64,000 bases of DNA. Source: Proteobacteria bacterium ST_bin11 (GTDB lineage Bacteria > Pseudomonadota > Gammaproteobacteria > Methylococcales > Methylomonadaceae). The position numbers were made by a program, and so were the translations under genes. The notes below the pieces were generated by a model that was not told where the DNA came from, did not search any database, and saw only the letters and a list, made by a program, of their open reading frames with translations. Within the stretch, counting starts at the first letter, position 1. Each line of letters starts with the position of its first letter. Shown here piece by piece: positions 34,793-44,252 of this stretch. The stretch is taken from the NCBI GenBank assembly GCA_002083615.1, contig MSXO01000008.1:157446-221445 (forward strand), in the 5' to 3' direction.

Positions 34793-36726
34793 TCCCTGAA
34801 ATCGGCCACTTCGCATTAATTCTGGCCTTATGCATGGCGAGTGTACAAGGCGTGTTACCAATTTTTGGAGCAGCAAAATCGGTTACCGGCTGGGTGCATA
34901 TCGCCAGACCGGCGGCATTCGGGCAATTGCTGTTCATCGGTATCGCCTATGCGTGCTTGACGGCCAGTTTCATCAGTCATGATTTTTCCGTGGCTTATGT
35001 TGCACAAAATTCCAATACCGCACTGCCACTGATTTATCTTATTTCCGGGGTATGGGGTGCGCATGAGGGTTCTTTATTACTCTGGGCGTTGACTTTATCG
35101 ATTTGGACTGCCCTGGTCGCTGCCTTTAGCCAACACATTCCCGACGCCACCCGGGCGCGGGTGCTGGGGGTGATGGGTTTGGTCAGTATCGGCTTTATCC
35201 TGTTTTTATTACTGACGTCTAATCCCTTCGAACGCCTGTTTCCTTTTCCGGCGGAAGGCCGGGATTTAAATCCATTGCTGCAAGACCCGGGCTTGGCCAT
35301 CCATCCGCCGATGCTTTACATGGGCTACGTCGGCTTCTCGGTAGCTTTCGCGTTTTCCATCGCCGCATTACTGGAAGGGCGTTTGGATGCTGCTTGGGCC
35401 CGCTGGTCGCGGCCCTGGACCAATATCGCCTGGATGTTTCTGACTGTAGGCATTACGCTGGGTAGTTGGTGGGCTTATTACGAACTCGGTTGGGGCGGTT
35501 GGTGGTTTTGGGACCCTGTAGAAAACGCGTCCTTCATGCCCTGGCTGGTTGGAACGGCTTTAATTCACTCGCTGGCAGCTACCGAAAAACGCGGGGTGTT
35601 TAAAACTTGGACCGTGTTGTTGGCGATTTTCGCTTTTTCTTTGAGCTTGCTGGGCACCTTCCTGGTTCGTTCCGGGGTGTTGACCTCGGTACACGCCTTT
35701 GCCAGCGATCCGGCGCGGGGCTTGTTTATCTTGATCTTCCTGGCCGTGGTGGTCGGTGGTTCACTGCTGTTGTACGCAATTCGTGCACCGCAAGTAAAAA
35801 GTCACGCCCGCTTTGAATTGGTTTCCAAGGAATCGGTATTGCTGGTCAACAATGTACTTTTGGTCGTCACCGCCGCCAGTATCTTGCTGGGTACTTTGTA
35901 TCCGCTGGTGGTCGATGCCTTGGGCTTGGGCAAACTGTCGGTTGGCCCGCCGTATTTCAATGCCGTATTCATTCCGCTGATGGCGCCATTAGCCTTGGTG
36001 GTGGGTCTTGGCGTGTTGATGCGCTGGAAAAGCGACGACCTGAAGGCGCTGGGCTTACGGGTACGGTGGCTGATAGCCGCTTGCGTGGCCCTGGCTTTAT
36101 TGACGCCACTATTGATGCCGTTTTATTCCTGGGGCGCCGCCTTGGGTACCGGCTTGGCATTATGGACGCTAGCGATTACCGGCATGGCTTTCAAACAACG
36201 CCTGCAAAGCTGGTCCTGGCAACGCTTGCAACAAATCCCGGCCGGTTTTTACGGCATGACCGTGGCGCATTTGGGTATCGCGGTATTTGTGATCGGGATT
36301 ACCTACACCTCGGTCTATAGCATCGAACGCGACGTGCGCTTGGCACCGGAAGAAACCCTGGATCTATTCGGTTATGTATTTCAATTTCATGGCGTAAAAA
36401 GCACTGAAGGTCCTAACTATCGCGCCGAGCAAGCCTATCTGACGGTCAGCCATAACGGCGAAACCGTCGCCGAATTGTCGCCGCAAAAACGGGTGTATCG
36501 GGTGCAAACCATGCCGATGACCGAAGCGGCTATCGATGCTGGGGTGTTTCGGGATTTATTCGTGGCCTTGGGTGAGCCTTTAGATAAACAAGGTGCTTGG
36601 AGTTTGCGGGTCTATTACAAAGCTTTCATCCGCTGGATCTGGATGGGCGGGGTGTTCATGGCCTTGGGTGGTCTGATTGCCGCCTGCGACCGCCGCTATC
36701 GTTTGCTTAACAAACCTCTTACGTAA
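34789..36726 (+). CDS. ccmF: heme lyase CcmF
   Basis: This is a 645-residue membrane protein with many helices and the WWD signature (GWGGWWFWDPVENASFMPWL), plus GVWGAHEGSLLLWA and the later YTSVYSIERDVRL. It ligates heme to apocytochrome c together with CcmH and CcmI. It has normal length. Its start overlaps ccmE as ATGA. Confidence 0.95.
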   Translation: MIPEIGHFALILALCMASVQGVLPIFGAAKSVTGWVHIARPAAFGQLLFIGIAYACLTASFISHDFSVAYVAQNSNTALPLIYLISGVWGAHEGSLLLWALTLSIWTALVAAFSQHIPDATRARVLGVMGLVSIGFILFLLLTSNPFERLFPFPAEGRDLNPLLQDPGLAIHPPMLYMGYVGFSVAFAFSIAALLEGRLDAAWARWSRPWTNIAWMFLTVGITLGSWWAYYELGWGGWWFWDPVENASFMPWLVGTALIHSLAATEKRGVFKTWTVLLAIFAFSLSLLGTFLVRSGVLTSVHAFASDPARGLFILIFLAVVVGGSLLLYAIRAPQVKSHARFELVSKESVLLVNNVLLVVTAASILLGTLYPLVVDALGLGKLSVGPPYFNAVFIPLMAPLALVVGLGVLMRWKSDDLKALGLRVRWLIAACVALALLTPLLMPFYSWGAALGTGLALWTLAITGMAFKQRLQSWSWQRLQQIPAGFYGMTVAHLGIAVFVIGITYTSVYSIERDVRLAPEETLDLFGYVFQFHGVKSTEGPNYRAEQAYLTVSHNGETVAELSPQKRVYRVQTMPMTEAAIDAGVFRDLFVALGEPLDKQGAWSLRVYYKAFIRWIWMGGVFMALGGLIAACDRRYRLLNKPLT

Positions 36727-36731
36727 AGTTA

Positions 36732-37262
36732 ATGAAGTATCTGTTACCGCTGTTCTTGTTCATCGCCTTGGCGGTTTTTTTGGCGATCGGCTTAAACCTT
36801 AACCCGCGCGAAATCCCTTCGCCGCTGATAGATAAACCGGCGCCCACCTTTAATTTGCCGATTCTGGCGACGCCTGAGCAACGCCTTAGCCAAGCTGATT
36901 TGAAAGGCAAAGTCTGGCTGTTGAATGTCTGGGCGTCCTGGTGCGCATCGTGCCGCGAAGAACATCCCCTATTGATCGAACTGGCCAAACAAAATAAAGT
37001 GCTGCTGGTGGGTTTGAATTACAAGGACGAAATACAGGCTGCGAATGGCTGGCTGAGTAAACACGGCAACCCTTATAACGTCAGCGTGATGGACGCTGAC
37101 GGTCGTACCGGAATCGATTACGGCGTTTACGGGGTACCCGAAACCTTTGTCATCGATAAACGCGGTGTTGTCCGGTACAAGCATACCGGGCCGGTGCAAC
37201 CGGGCGATCTGGAAAAAATCTTTCTGCCCTGGATTCAACAATTGGAGGCGGAAAGCGTATGA
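36732..37262 (+). CDS. ccmG: thiol:disulfide oxidoreductase CcmG/DsbE
   Basis: This is a 176-residue protein with a single N-terminal helix and a periplasmic thioredoxin fold with active site WCASC in NVWASWCASCREEHP, and GVYGVPETFVIDKRG with the cis-proline. It reduces apocytochrome CXXCH cysteines. It lies five bases after ccmF and overlaps ccmH by four. Confidence 0.93.
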   Translation: MKYLLPLFLFIALAVFLAIGLNLNPREIPSPLIDKPAPTFNLPILATPEQRLSQADLKGKVWLLNVWASWCASCREEHPLLIELAKQNKVLLVGLNYKDEIQAANGWLSKHGNPYNVSVMDADGRTGIDYGVYGVPETFVIDKRGVVRYKHTGPVQPGDLEKIFLPWIQQLEAESV

Positions 37263-37714
37263 AGTTTCTCTATGCCCTGATGTTATCGCTGTTGGTGTAT
37301 CAAGCTCGCGCTGACATTGAATACCGCGATTTCAAACAACCCGAACAAGAACAGGCCTATCAAACCCTGATTTCCGAACTGCGCTGCCTGGTTTGTCAAA
37401 ATCAAACCATTGCCGACTCCAATGCCGATCTGGCCAAGGACTTGCGCCGCCAAGTCTATGAAATGCTGCAACAAGGCAAATCCCGCCAAGACATCGTCGA
37501 TTTCATGACTGACCGCTACGGCGATTTTGTTATGTACAAACCGGCTTTATCACTCAAAACCATGCTGCTTTGGCTTGGCCCTGTGTTGTTCTTAGTGATT
37601 GGTTTAGCGACAGTGTGGGTATTGCGCAGCAAGCCCACTGGCACTGAGGAAGCGCTAAGTAAAGAACAGCAGGCCAAGCTCGATAGCATTCTGGACAAAG
37701 GTGACGACGCGTGA
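37259..37714 (+). CDS. ccmH: cytochrome c maturation protein CcmH
   Basis: This is a 151-residue protein with signal peptide, the redox motif LRCLVCQNQTIADSNA and one C-terminal helix. It corresponds to the short CcmH (CcmL-like) form; the TPR part is encoded separately as ccmI. It is periplasmic and provides the thiol pair for apocytochrome handling. It overlaps both neighbours by four bases. Confidence 0.93.
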   Translation: MKFLYALMLSLLVYQARADIEYRDFKQPEQEQAYQTLISELRCLVCQNQTIADSNADLAKDLRRQVYEMLQQGKSRQDIVDFMTDRYGDFVMYKPALSLKTMLLWLGPVLFLVIGLATVWVLRSKPTGTEEALSKEQQAKLDSILDKGDDA

Positions 37715-38919
37715 ATCTTGAGTTTTGGCTAATCATAGCCGTTTTAGTGGCGCTGGCCTTACTGGTGTTGTTGCCGCCGCTGTTTAAGCTGACGCCGCTA
37801 CGCACCGCCGACGGCGAGCAACGTAATACCAGCATAGCCCGCCAACAACTCGCCGAACTTAAATTGCAACTGCAAAACGGGGTATTGTCGCAAGATCAAT
37901 ACGATGGGCAATATCGCGAACTACAGTTAACCCTCCTGGATGATCTTGAAGGGCCCGCAGTCGTAGCGGCAAACCCTAAAACCGGGCGATGGGTCGTGCC
38001 GATCATCGCGTTGGGCGTGCCGCTGATCAGCCTGTTTTTGTACGGCATGTTAGGTGAACCGCAGGCATTGGCTAAAGCCGAGTTGGTGGCTAGCAATCAA
38101 AAAGCGGCAGACAACGTGGCAAATATGGTCGCCAAGTTAATTGAACGACTGAAACAGCAGCCTGATGATCTGGAAGGCTGGATGATGCTGGGACGCTCGT
38201 ATGTCTACATGCAGCAATACCAAAATGCTGCCGATGTCTTCGCCGAATTGAACAAACGCAAACCCAATGATCCAGCGGTGATGCTGCATTACGCCGATGC
38301 CTTGGCGATGGCGCGTAACGGCCAAATGGGCGGCGAACCGGCGGAACTGGTGTTTCAAGCTGTAAAGTTGCTGCCCGAAGATCACACCGCCTTATGGCTG
38401 GCCGGGATGGCAAAAGCCGAAGCCGGGGATTTCGTACAAGCGATAAGCTACTGGAAAAAACTCTCTGGCTTGCTGCCCGCTGATAACGAAAGCCAGCAAC
38501 AAGTGCAGAAAATGATCCAAATGGCCGAGGCCGAGCAACAAAAATCGCAAGTCGCCACATCATCGGCTGCCGCAGTGGATATCAAGGTAACAGTAGCGCT
38601 GGATGACGCCTTAAAAGCCAAGGTGGAACCGCAATACACCGTGTTTATTTATGCGCAGGCCGTGAGCGGCCCGAAAATGCCGTTAGCCATCGTCCGTAAA
38701 CAGGTCGCCGATTTGCCGGCCAATGTTGTGTTGAACGACAGCGTAGCGATGCAGCCGCAAACGCATTTGGCCGATTTTAAGCAGCTACGCATCGTTGCCC
38801 GCGTTTCCAAAACCGGCAATGCGATGTCGCAACCCGGCGATTTGCTGGGTGCAGCGCAATTGGATGCGGTAGAAGGTAATCCCAGCGTCAGCGTTACCAT
38901 CAATCAAGAAGTGCAGTAA
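37711..38919 (+). CDS. ccmI: cytochrome c maturation TPR protein CcmI
   Basis: This is a 402-residue protein: two N-terminal helices flanking a short leucine-rich cytoplasmic segment, then TPR repeats (WMMLGRSYVYMQQYQNAADV, ALWLAGMAKAEAGDFVQAI) and a C-terminal periplasmic beta domain. It acts as an apocytochrome chaperone. The stop overlaps the hemN start by one base (TAATG), so hemN is probably co-transcribed. Confidence 0.9.
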   Translation: MNLEFWLIIAVLVALALLVLLPPLFKLTPLRTADGEQRNTSIARQQLAELKLQLQNGVLSQDQYDGQYRELQLTLLDDLEGPAVVAANPKTGRWVVPIIALGVPLISLFLYGMLGEPQALAKAELVASNQKAADNVANMVAKLIERLKQQPDDLEGWMMLGRSYVYMQQYQNAADVFAELNKRKPNDPAVMLHYADALAMARNGQMGGEPAELVFQAVKLLPEDHTALWLAGMAKAEAGDFVQAISYWKKLSGLLPADNESQQQVQKMIQMAEAEQQKSQVATSSAAAVDIKVTVALDDALKAKVEPQYTVFIYAQAVSGPKMPLAIVRKQVADLPANVVLNDSVAMQPQTHLADFKQLRIVARVSKTGNAMSQPGDLLGAAQLDAVEGNPSVSVTINQEVQ

Positions 38920-40298
38920 TGGACCAATCAATTAAGTTCGACCTGTTCTTGATCAAACGCTACGACAAATCCGGTCCGCGCTATACCTCGTATCCCACGG
39001 CCTTGGAATTGCACGAAGGCTTCGGTGAGGCCGAATATTTGCAGCATATTCAAAAATCCAATGCCGCCGGCGGGCCGTTGTCGCTGTATTTTCATATCCC
39101 GTTTTGCGACACGGTGTGTTTTTACTGTGCCTGCAACAAAATCGTCACCAAGAATCGCACGCACGCCGTGCCGTATTTAGAAAACCTCTGCAAAGAAATT
39201 TCTATGCAGGGCAAGTTGTTCGATAACAGCCGCCCTGTGAATCAATTGCATTGGGGCGGCGGCACGCCGACGTTTTTAAATTACCAGCAAATGAAGCAGT
39301 TGATGGACACCACCCGTCAGCACTTCAATTTGCGTGACGATGACAGCGGCGAATATTCCATCGAAGTTGATCCACGCGAAACTAACGATTTGACCATCGC
39401 CCAACTGCGCGAGCTGGGTTTTAACCGGATTAGTCTGGGCTTACAGGATTTCGATCCAGACGTACAAAAAGCCGTGAACCGCCTGCAAAGCCAGGAACAA
39501 ACCTTGGCGGTGTTGGAAGCGGCACGTAAGGAAGGCTTTCGTTCCACCAATATCGATTTAATCTACGGCTTGCCGCTACAAACCGAACAAACTTTTGCCA
39601 ACACGCTGGAGCAAGTCTTAGCTTACGCACCGGATCGGTTTTCGATCTTTAACTACGCGCACATGCCCAGTCGCTTCAAAACCCAGCGGCAAATTAACGA
39701 CAGCGACTTACCAACGGCGGCGGTGAAGCTGGAAATCCTGCAAATGGTCGGGCAAAAGCTCACCGACGCCGGATACGTTTACATCGGTATGGATCATTTC
39801 GCCAAACCAGATGACGAACTGGCCGTGGCGCAACGCGAAGGCAAGCTCTATCGCAACTTCCAGGGCTATTCCACCCATTCCGATTGCGACTTAGTGGGCT
39901 TCGGGGTGACTTCAATCGGCCGAGTCGGCGACGCCTACATGCAAAATTACAAGGAGTTGGAGGAATACGACGCGGCGATCTCGCAAGGCAAATTACCTGT
40001 GTTTCGCGGCGTGGACTTGGATGAAGACGACAAACTGCGTCGGGCGGTGATTACCCAGTTGATATGCCACTTCGAACTGAATTTCGGCAAAATCGAGTCA
40101 GAATTCAATATCGATTTTTCTGAGTATTTCGCCGCCGAATTGGAAAATCTGCGGCTGATGAAAGATGACGGCTTGCTGGATCTGGCAGCCGATAGCGTCA
40201 AAGTGTCTTCTGCCGGCCGCTTGTTGATCCGTAACATCTGCATGGTGTTTGATAAATATCTGGCGCAGAAGCAGCAGCAGTTTTCTAAGGTGATTTAA
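38919..40298 (+). CDS. hemN: oxygen-independent coproporphyrinogen III dehydrogenase
   Basis: This is a 459-residue radical SAM enzyme making protoporphyrinogen IX without oxygen. The SAM/cluster motif CDTVCFYCACNK in YFHIPFCDTVCFYC is the HemN form of CxxxCxxC; further motifs are QLHWGGGTPTFL and RISLGLQDFDPDVQKAVNR. Its position at the end of the ccm operon links heme supply to cytochrome c assembly. It has normal length and intact motifs. Confidence 0.95.
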   Translation: MDQSIKFDLFLIKRYDKSGPRYTSYPTALELHEGFGEAEYLQHIQKSNAAGGPLSLYFHIPFCDTVCFYCACNKIVTKNRTHAVPYLENLCKEISMQGKLFDNSRPVNQLHWGGGTPTFLNYQQMKQLMDTTRQHFNLRDDDSGEYSIEVDPRETNDLTIAQLRELGFNRISLGLQDFDPDVQKAVNRLQSQEQTLAVLEAARKEGFRSTNIDLIYGLPLQTEQTFANTLEQVLAYAPDRFSIFNYAHMPSRFKTQRQINDSDLPTAAVKLEILQMVGQKLTDAGYVYIGMDHFAKPDDELAVAQREGKLYRNFQGYSTHSDCDLVGFGVTSIGRVGDAYMQNYKELEEYDAAISQGKLPVFRGVDLDEDDKLRRAVITQLICHFELNFGKIESEFNIDFSEYFAAELENLRLMKDDGLLDLAADSVKVSSAGRLLIRNICMVFDKYLAQKQQQFSKVI

Positions 40299-40383
40299 TT
40301 TCGTGACTGCCCGCGTGTTTCAAGCGCGAGACTTGTGGTTTGTTCGGACAGCATAGTATTGATCCGGCCCTTAAATTTTTTAG

Positions 40384-40442
40384 CCGTTCGTGCTGAGCCC
40401 GTCGAAGCACAAGTAGCCTTCAGACGAGCTCAAGGCGAACGG
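40384..40442. repeat. REP-like palindromic repeat
   Basis: CCGTTCG at one end and CGAACGG at the other are complementary. The inner text GTGCTGAGCCCGTCGAAGCAC is the widely dispersed GTGCTGAGC-TCGAAGCAC type of proteobacterial REP repeat and itself starts and ends with complementary GTGCT/AGCAC. It lies between hemN and the restriction-modification genes. The remaining intergenic DNA holds nothing else recognisable. Confidence 0.65.
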
Positions 40443-40564
40443 ATATTAAAACTTCACAAGGCCGGATAAATAAGGCCATACGTATAGCCTTAGGCCGAAA
40501 ACAGTAGCCACTAGCTTTACCGCATCTCTCAGCGAAATTTCACTATCAAAACTGGAACTAAGGA

Positions 40565-42442
40565 ATGACCACCACCATAGCCGAACTGTTGAAAGACAGC
40601 GCCTACAAACTCAGCCAATTCAAACCTGAACAAATCCAGGCACTGGAAGCCGGGATCTCGCTCAAGGATACCGCCAAAAAGCCCGCGCCTTACGTCAGAT
40701 GCTTGGTGCGCGGTAAACCGATTAAACTCACCCCTGAGGAAGCGGTTCGCCAGCTTTACCTGATGATGCTGCGTGACGATCTGGGTTATCCAGTCAGCCG
40801 GATAGAAGTTGAACACGAAGTCACCTTTGGCCGCGAAAAGAAGCGCGCCGACATCTGCATTTTCGACAAGGACAAAACCACCACGCCCTACATTTTGGTG
40901 GAACTAAAAAAGCCCAAACTCAAGGACGGCAAGGAACAGCTAAAAAGTTACTGCAACGCCACCGGCGCGCCGATGGGCGTGTGGACCAACGGCGAACAGA
41001 TTTCCTATTACCACCGCAAAGACCCTAACTACTTCGAAGACATACCGGCTATCCCGTCGGCGTATGAAAAACTATCCGACATCCTCAGCGAACGTTGGAC
41101 CATAGACGACTTGGTCAAACTCGATAAACTGGTCAACGAGAAAAAATCGCTCAAAGACCTGATTTTGGAGATGGAAGACGAGGTGTTGGCCAACGCCGGC
41201 GTCGATGTGTTCGAAGAACTGTTCAAATTGATCTTCACCAAACTCTACGACGAACTGGAAAGCGGTCGCGACCGCAAACGGCATTTGGTATTCAAAAATT
41301 ACGGCGACACCGAAACCGAACTCAAAGTCAAAATCCAAGGCCTGTTCGATAAAGCCCGCGACAAATGGGAAGGCGTGTTCCCGGATGGCGCCAAAATTGA
41401 CTTAACGCCCAGCCATTTAGCGGTATGCGTGTCTTCGTTGGAAAAGGTCAAACTGTTCAACTCTAACCTGGAAGTGGTAGACGAAGCCTTCGAATACCTG
41501 ATCAACAAATCCAGCAAGGGCGAAAAAGGCCAATACTTCACCCCGCGCTACGTCATTGGCCAAACCAACGTCTTGCATCTCAATACGCTGGATTACGACC
41601 GTTGGGACGAAAAAACCAGCGACGAACAATGGAGCGATGTCTACGGCGAAGGCTGGAAGCGTCTGCGCAAACTGCGTAGCGACAAAGCCAGCAATCGCGA
41701 TTTTGGTTTTGATGTATTGATGGCCAACCCGCCGTTTGCCGGCGATATCAAGGAAACCCGCATCCTGGCCAAATACGACTTGGCCCGCTCGGTGAGCCTG
41801 GACAAAATCGCCAAAGTCGATGCCAAAGATCCCAATATAGTCGATGCCAGCAGCAAAGCGCCCGGCTTCGCCGAAGCCCTGCACGCGGCGCACGAAACCA
41901 TTTACCAACTGGCCGACGGCAGCTATCGCAAGGTCAAGGTGAAAAACCAGAACAACGTCGGTCGCGACATTCTGTTTATCGAACGCAACCTATCCTTCCT
42001 AAAGCCCGGCGGGCGTATGGCGGTGGTGTTGCCGCAGGGTCGCTTCAACAACGCCAGCGACAAGGATTTGCGTGATTACCTGGCCGCCCATTGCCGCATC
42101 CTGGCCGTGGTCGGCTTACACGGCAACGTCTTCAAGCCGCACACCGGCACCAAAACCAGCGTGTTGTTCGTGCAGAAGTGGAACGACGACTCGGACGCCG
42201 GGCCGCTATGCCCCAGAACAGCCGATTACCCGATTTTCTTCGCCACCATGCGCGAACCCAGCAAGGATAACTCCGGCGACAAAATCTACCGCCAAGCCGC
42301 CGACGGCTCGCCGCTGCTGGATGCGCACGGCCATTTGATCGTCAAACACGACTTATTCAACCACGACGGGGTGACTGAAGATGGCATCGCCGAGGCGTTC
42401 ATCGAATTTGCCAAGAAAGAGCGACTTAGTTTTTTTCACTAA
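40565..42442 (+). CDS. Type I-like R-M protein: nuclease-type N terminus fused to N6-adenine methylase, SAM motif missing
   Basis: This is a 625-residue protein. Residues 1-150 resemble the HsdR N-terminal nuclease domain, with the PD-(D/E)xK-like set Asp96, Glu113, Lys115 (RADICIF, ILVELKK). The rest is an HsdM-type N6-adenine methylase with FTPRYV at about 325-330, the catalytic NPPF at 388-391, and GRDILFIERNLSFLKPGGRMAVVLPQG. In homologues about 80 residues containing the SAM-binding motif I lie between FTPRYV and NVLHLNTLDY. Here they are absent, the text running ...RYVI-GQTNVLH... in frame. Unless this is an assembly gap, the enzyme should be unable to bind SAM normally. It ends in T_TTT_TTT CAC TAA, just where a hsdS frame opens (see the frameshift signal). 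No separate hsdR is near. Confidence 0.8.
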   Translation: MTTTIAELLKDSAYKLSQFKPEQIQALEAGISLKDTAKKPAPYVRCLVRGKPIKLTPEEAVRQLYLMMLRDDLGYPVSRIEVEHEVTFGREKKRADICIFDKDKTTTPYILVELKKPKLKDGKEQLKSYCNATGAPMGVWTNGEQISYYHRKDPNYFEDIPAIPSAYEKLSDILSERWTIDDLVKLDKLVNEKKSLKDLILEMEDEVLANAGVDVFEELFKLIFTKLYDELESGRDRKRHLVFKNYGDTETELKVKIQGLFDKARDKWEGVFPDGAKIDLTPSHLAVCVSSLEKVKLFNSNLEVVDEAFEYLINKSSKGEKGQYFTPRYVIGQTNVLHLNTLDYDRWDEKTSDEQWSDVYGEGWKRLRKLRSDKASNRDFGFDVLMANPPFAGDIKETRILAKYDLARSVSLDKIAKVDAKDPNIVDASSKAPGFAEALHAAHETIYQLADGSYRKVKVKNQNNVGRDILFIERNLSFLKPGGRMAVVLPQGRFNNASDKDLRDYLAAHCRILAVVGLHGNVFKPHTGTKTSVLFVQKWNDDSDAGPLCPRTADYPIFFATMREPSKDNSGDKIYRQAADGSPLLDAHGHLIVKHDLFNHDGVTEDGIAEAFIEFAKKERLSFFH

Positions 42443-42485
42443 GCCCCTTTGACGAAGCGAGTTACACGCGCTTGTTGGAGGGGCT
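42430..42485 (+). promoter_or_regulatory. putative -1 programmed ribosomal frameshift signal
   Basis: Slippery heptamer T_TTT_TTT (42430-42436) in the hsdM frame, a 5-base spacer CACTA (42437-42441), then a stem-loop 42442-42485. The stem-loop is AGCCCC-TTTGAC-g-AAGCG (5' arm), a 9-base loop, and CGCTT-GTTGGA-GGGGCT (3' arm). All 17 pairs are Watson-Crick except three G-U wobbles, with a single G bulge at 42454. The hsdM stop is six bases downstream of the heptamer, and the -1 frame stays open into hsdS (SLSPFDEASYTRLLEGLE...). Geometry matches known -1 signals. Function has not been tested. Confidence 0.6.
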
Positions 42486-43866
42486 GGAAGTCACCGAAAT
42501 TTCGCTAACCCAGATTTTGCAGCGAAATGACGTTTTTCGTATCGATGCGGAGTACTTCGGTAAACAAGCTCTGAACGTCATTCAGACGCTACGCGAAAAT
42601 CAGGCCGTTCCGCTTGTCACACTGGCTGCCATTACCGATGGCATCCATACGTCGCTGCCGTTTGTGGAAAATGGCGAGGTAAAAGTGCTCTCGGCCAAAC
42701 ACCCCAAAGAAAATTATATCGACGACAGCCAGTTTGAAACCATTACTGCCGAATTTCATAAGGCCAATCCTCGAACAGCATTGCGCGAAAACGATGTGTT
42801 GATTTCAACGGTGGGCACGATTGGAAATTCCGCCGTGGTAACGCCGGACTTATTACCGGCCAATAGCGACCGCCATATTGGCATTGTTCGATTGGGAACA
42901 GGCGTTTCGCCTTATTATCTTTCCACATTTCTGCTTAGCCGATATGGTCGGACTCAGTCGCAACGAGAAACGACCGGTAACGTGCAGCCGAATTTATTCA
43001 TATCGAAAATCGGTCAATTGCTCGTTCCTCGTCTGTCCGAACAACTTGAATTATTGATCGTTGAAAGTGTTAAGCTTGCTTATGGCCGGCGTCGGAATTC
43101 GGCTGGATACCTGAAACAAGCCGAACAATCGCTGCTAGTCAATCTGGGACTTGATAAATGGGAGGCACCAGAACCGCTTAATTACGTTCGCAACAGCAGC
43201 GAAGCCTTCTCAGCCGGACGCTTGGACGCCGAGTTTTTCAATCCCGGCATCGACCAATTGCTCAAGCGGCTGAGTCGCGACGGTTTAAAAATACGCGACG
43301 TAGCGCCCGCCAGAAAAGAACGCTTTACCCTTAACGAAACCGGAGAGTTTCATTACATCGAAATTGGCACGCTCAATAACGACGGCACAGCCCAAGCACA
43401 ATGTTTACCGCAACGCGAAGCGCCAAGCCGGGCAACGCAGTATGTTCGTTCAAATGATGTCATCACCTCCACGGTAAGGCCTAACCGGCGTTTGTCGGCA
43501 TCGATTAGCGAGCAGCAAGACGGCTTTGTTTGTTCTTCCGGTTTTGTCGTTTTGCGGCCTAAGCACATTAGCGGGGACGTATTGCTGACCTACCTTCGGT
43601 TGCCGCTAATTTGCAAATTGATGGATTTGTACACCAGCGCCAGCATGTACCCGGCTATTTCCGAATTCGATCTGCTGAACTTGCCCATTCCAAAGTTTTC
43701 AACGGCCACGGAAAAGGCTGTTGAGCAGTCTTTACAGTCTGCCCGCCAAGCCAAACAACGCGCCGCCCAACTCCTCGAAGCCGCCAAACGCGCGGTCGAA
43801 CTCGCCATCGAGCAGTCGGAAGCCCAGGCCTTGGCTTATTTACACGACATCACCGCAAACCAATAG
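42472..43866 (+). CDS. hsdS: Type I R-M specificity subunit
   Basis: This is a protein of about 464 residues counted from a TTG at 42472, with two target-recognition domains separated by helices: the first about 15-190 (RIDAEYFGKQ, NDVLISTVGTIGN, NVQPNLFISKIGQL), the second about 245-430 (RLDAEFFNPGID, SNDVITSTVRPNRR), and a C-terminal coiled coil rich in Ala, Arg and Gln. It recognises the DNA target for the methylase. No good Shine-Dalgarno or ATG precedes it. Its frame is open upstream to the slippery T run in hsdM, so it may be made mainly as a fused extension by -1 frameshifting, or start at TTG by coupling. Confidence 0.82.
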   Translation: MLEGLEVTEISLTQILQRNDVFRIDAEYFGKQALNVIQTLRENQAVPLVTLAAITDGIHTSLPFVENGEVKVLSAKHPKENYIDDSQFETITAEFHKANPRTALRENDVLISTVGTIGNSAVVTPDLLPANSDRHIGIVRLGTGVSPYYLSTFLLSRYGRTQSQRETTGNVQPNLFISKIGQLLVPRLSEQLELLIVESVKLAYGRRRNSAGYLKQAEQSLLVNLGLDKWEAPEPLNYVRNSSEAFSAGRLDAEFFNPGIDQLLKRLSRDGLKIRDVAPARKERFTLNETGEFHYIEIGTLNNDGTAQAQCLPQREAPSRATQYVRSNDVITSTVRPNRRLSASISEQQDGFVCSSGFVVLRPKHISGDVLLTYLRLPLICKLMDLYTSASMYPAISEFDLLNLPIPKFSTATEKAVEQSLQSARQAKQRAAQLLEAAKRAVELAIEQSEAQALAYLHDITANQ

Positions 43867-43877
43867 TAGGAAACAGG

Positions 43878-44192
43878 ATGAACGACGACGAACTGGACGG
43901 CCCAAACCGGGTATATGACGACCCGGATTTGCTGGAGGATTTTTTGCAACACATACTTTGGCCGTTTCTTGGTTTCGGCCCCGATACGCTCGCATTTTTT
44001 ACCAATCGCTCCGACCTGAGCGACTTTTTGCCGGGCATGACCGAAGAGGATTATCAAACCTTGGTCGATGCCATCAACCAACGCTACGGTATCGCCATGC
44101 AAACCCGAGACTGCGGTCGAATCTACCAAATCCTGGAAAGCATCCGCGACGACGAAGGAGTAAACAAGGTTTGGCAGCAAAACAAGGGGTAG
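43878..44192 (+). CDS. small acidic protein in R-M locus, unknown
   Basis: This is a 104-residue acidic protein, with AGGAAACAGG directly before the ATG and only 11 bases after hsdS, so it is surely expressed with it. Motifs GPDTLAFFTNRSDLSDFLPGM and a predicted all-helical fold. I do not recognise a family. It could be an accessory or anti-restriction-type regulator for the adjoining enzymes, but that is only positional inference. Confidence 0.6.
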   Translation: MNDDELDGPNRVYDDPDLLEDFLQHILWPFLGFGPDTLAFFTNRSDLSDFLPGMTEEDYQTLVDAINQRYGIAMQTRDCGRIYQILESIRDDEGVNKVWQQNKG

Positions 44193-44252
44193 GGCGCCGA
44201 TTGTGGCTTTGGCCTATTTGAAAAATCGATTTACCACCCAAGGACGCTAATT

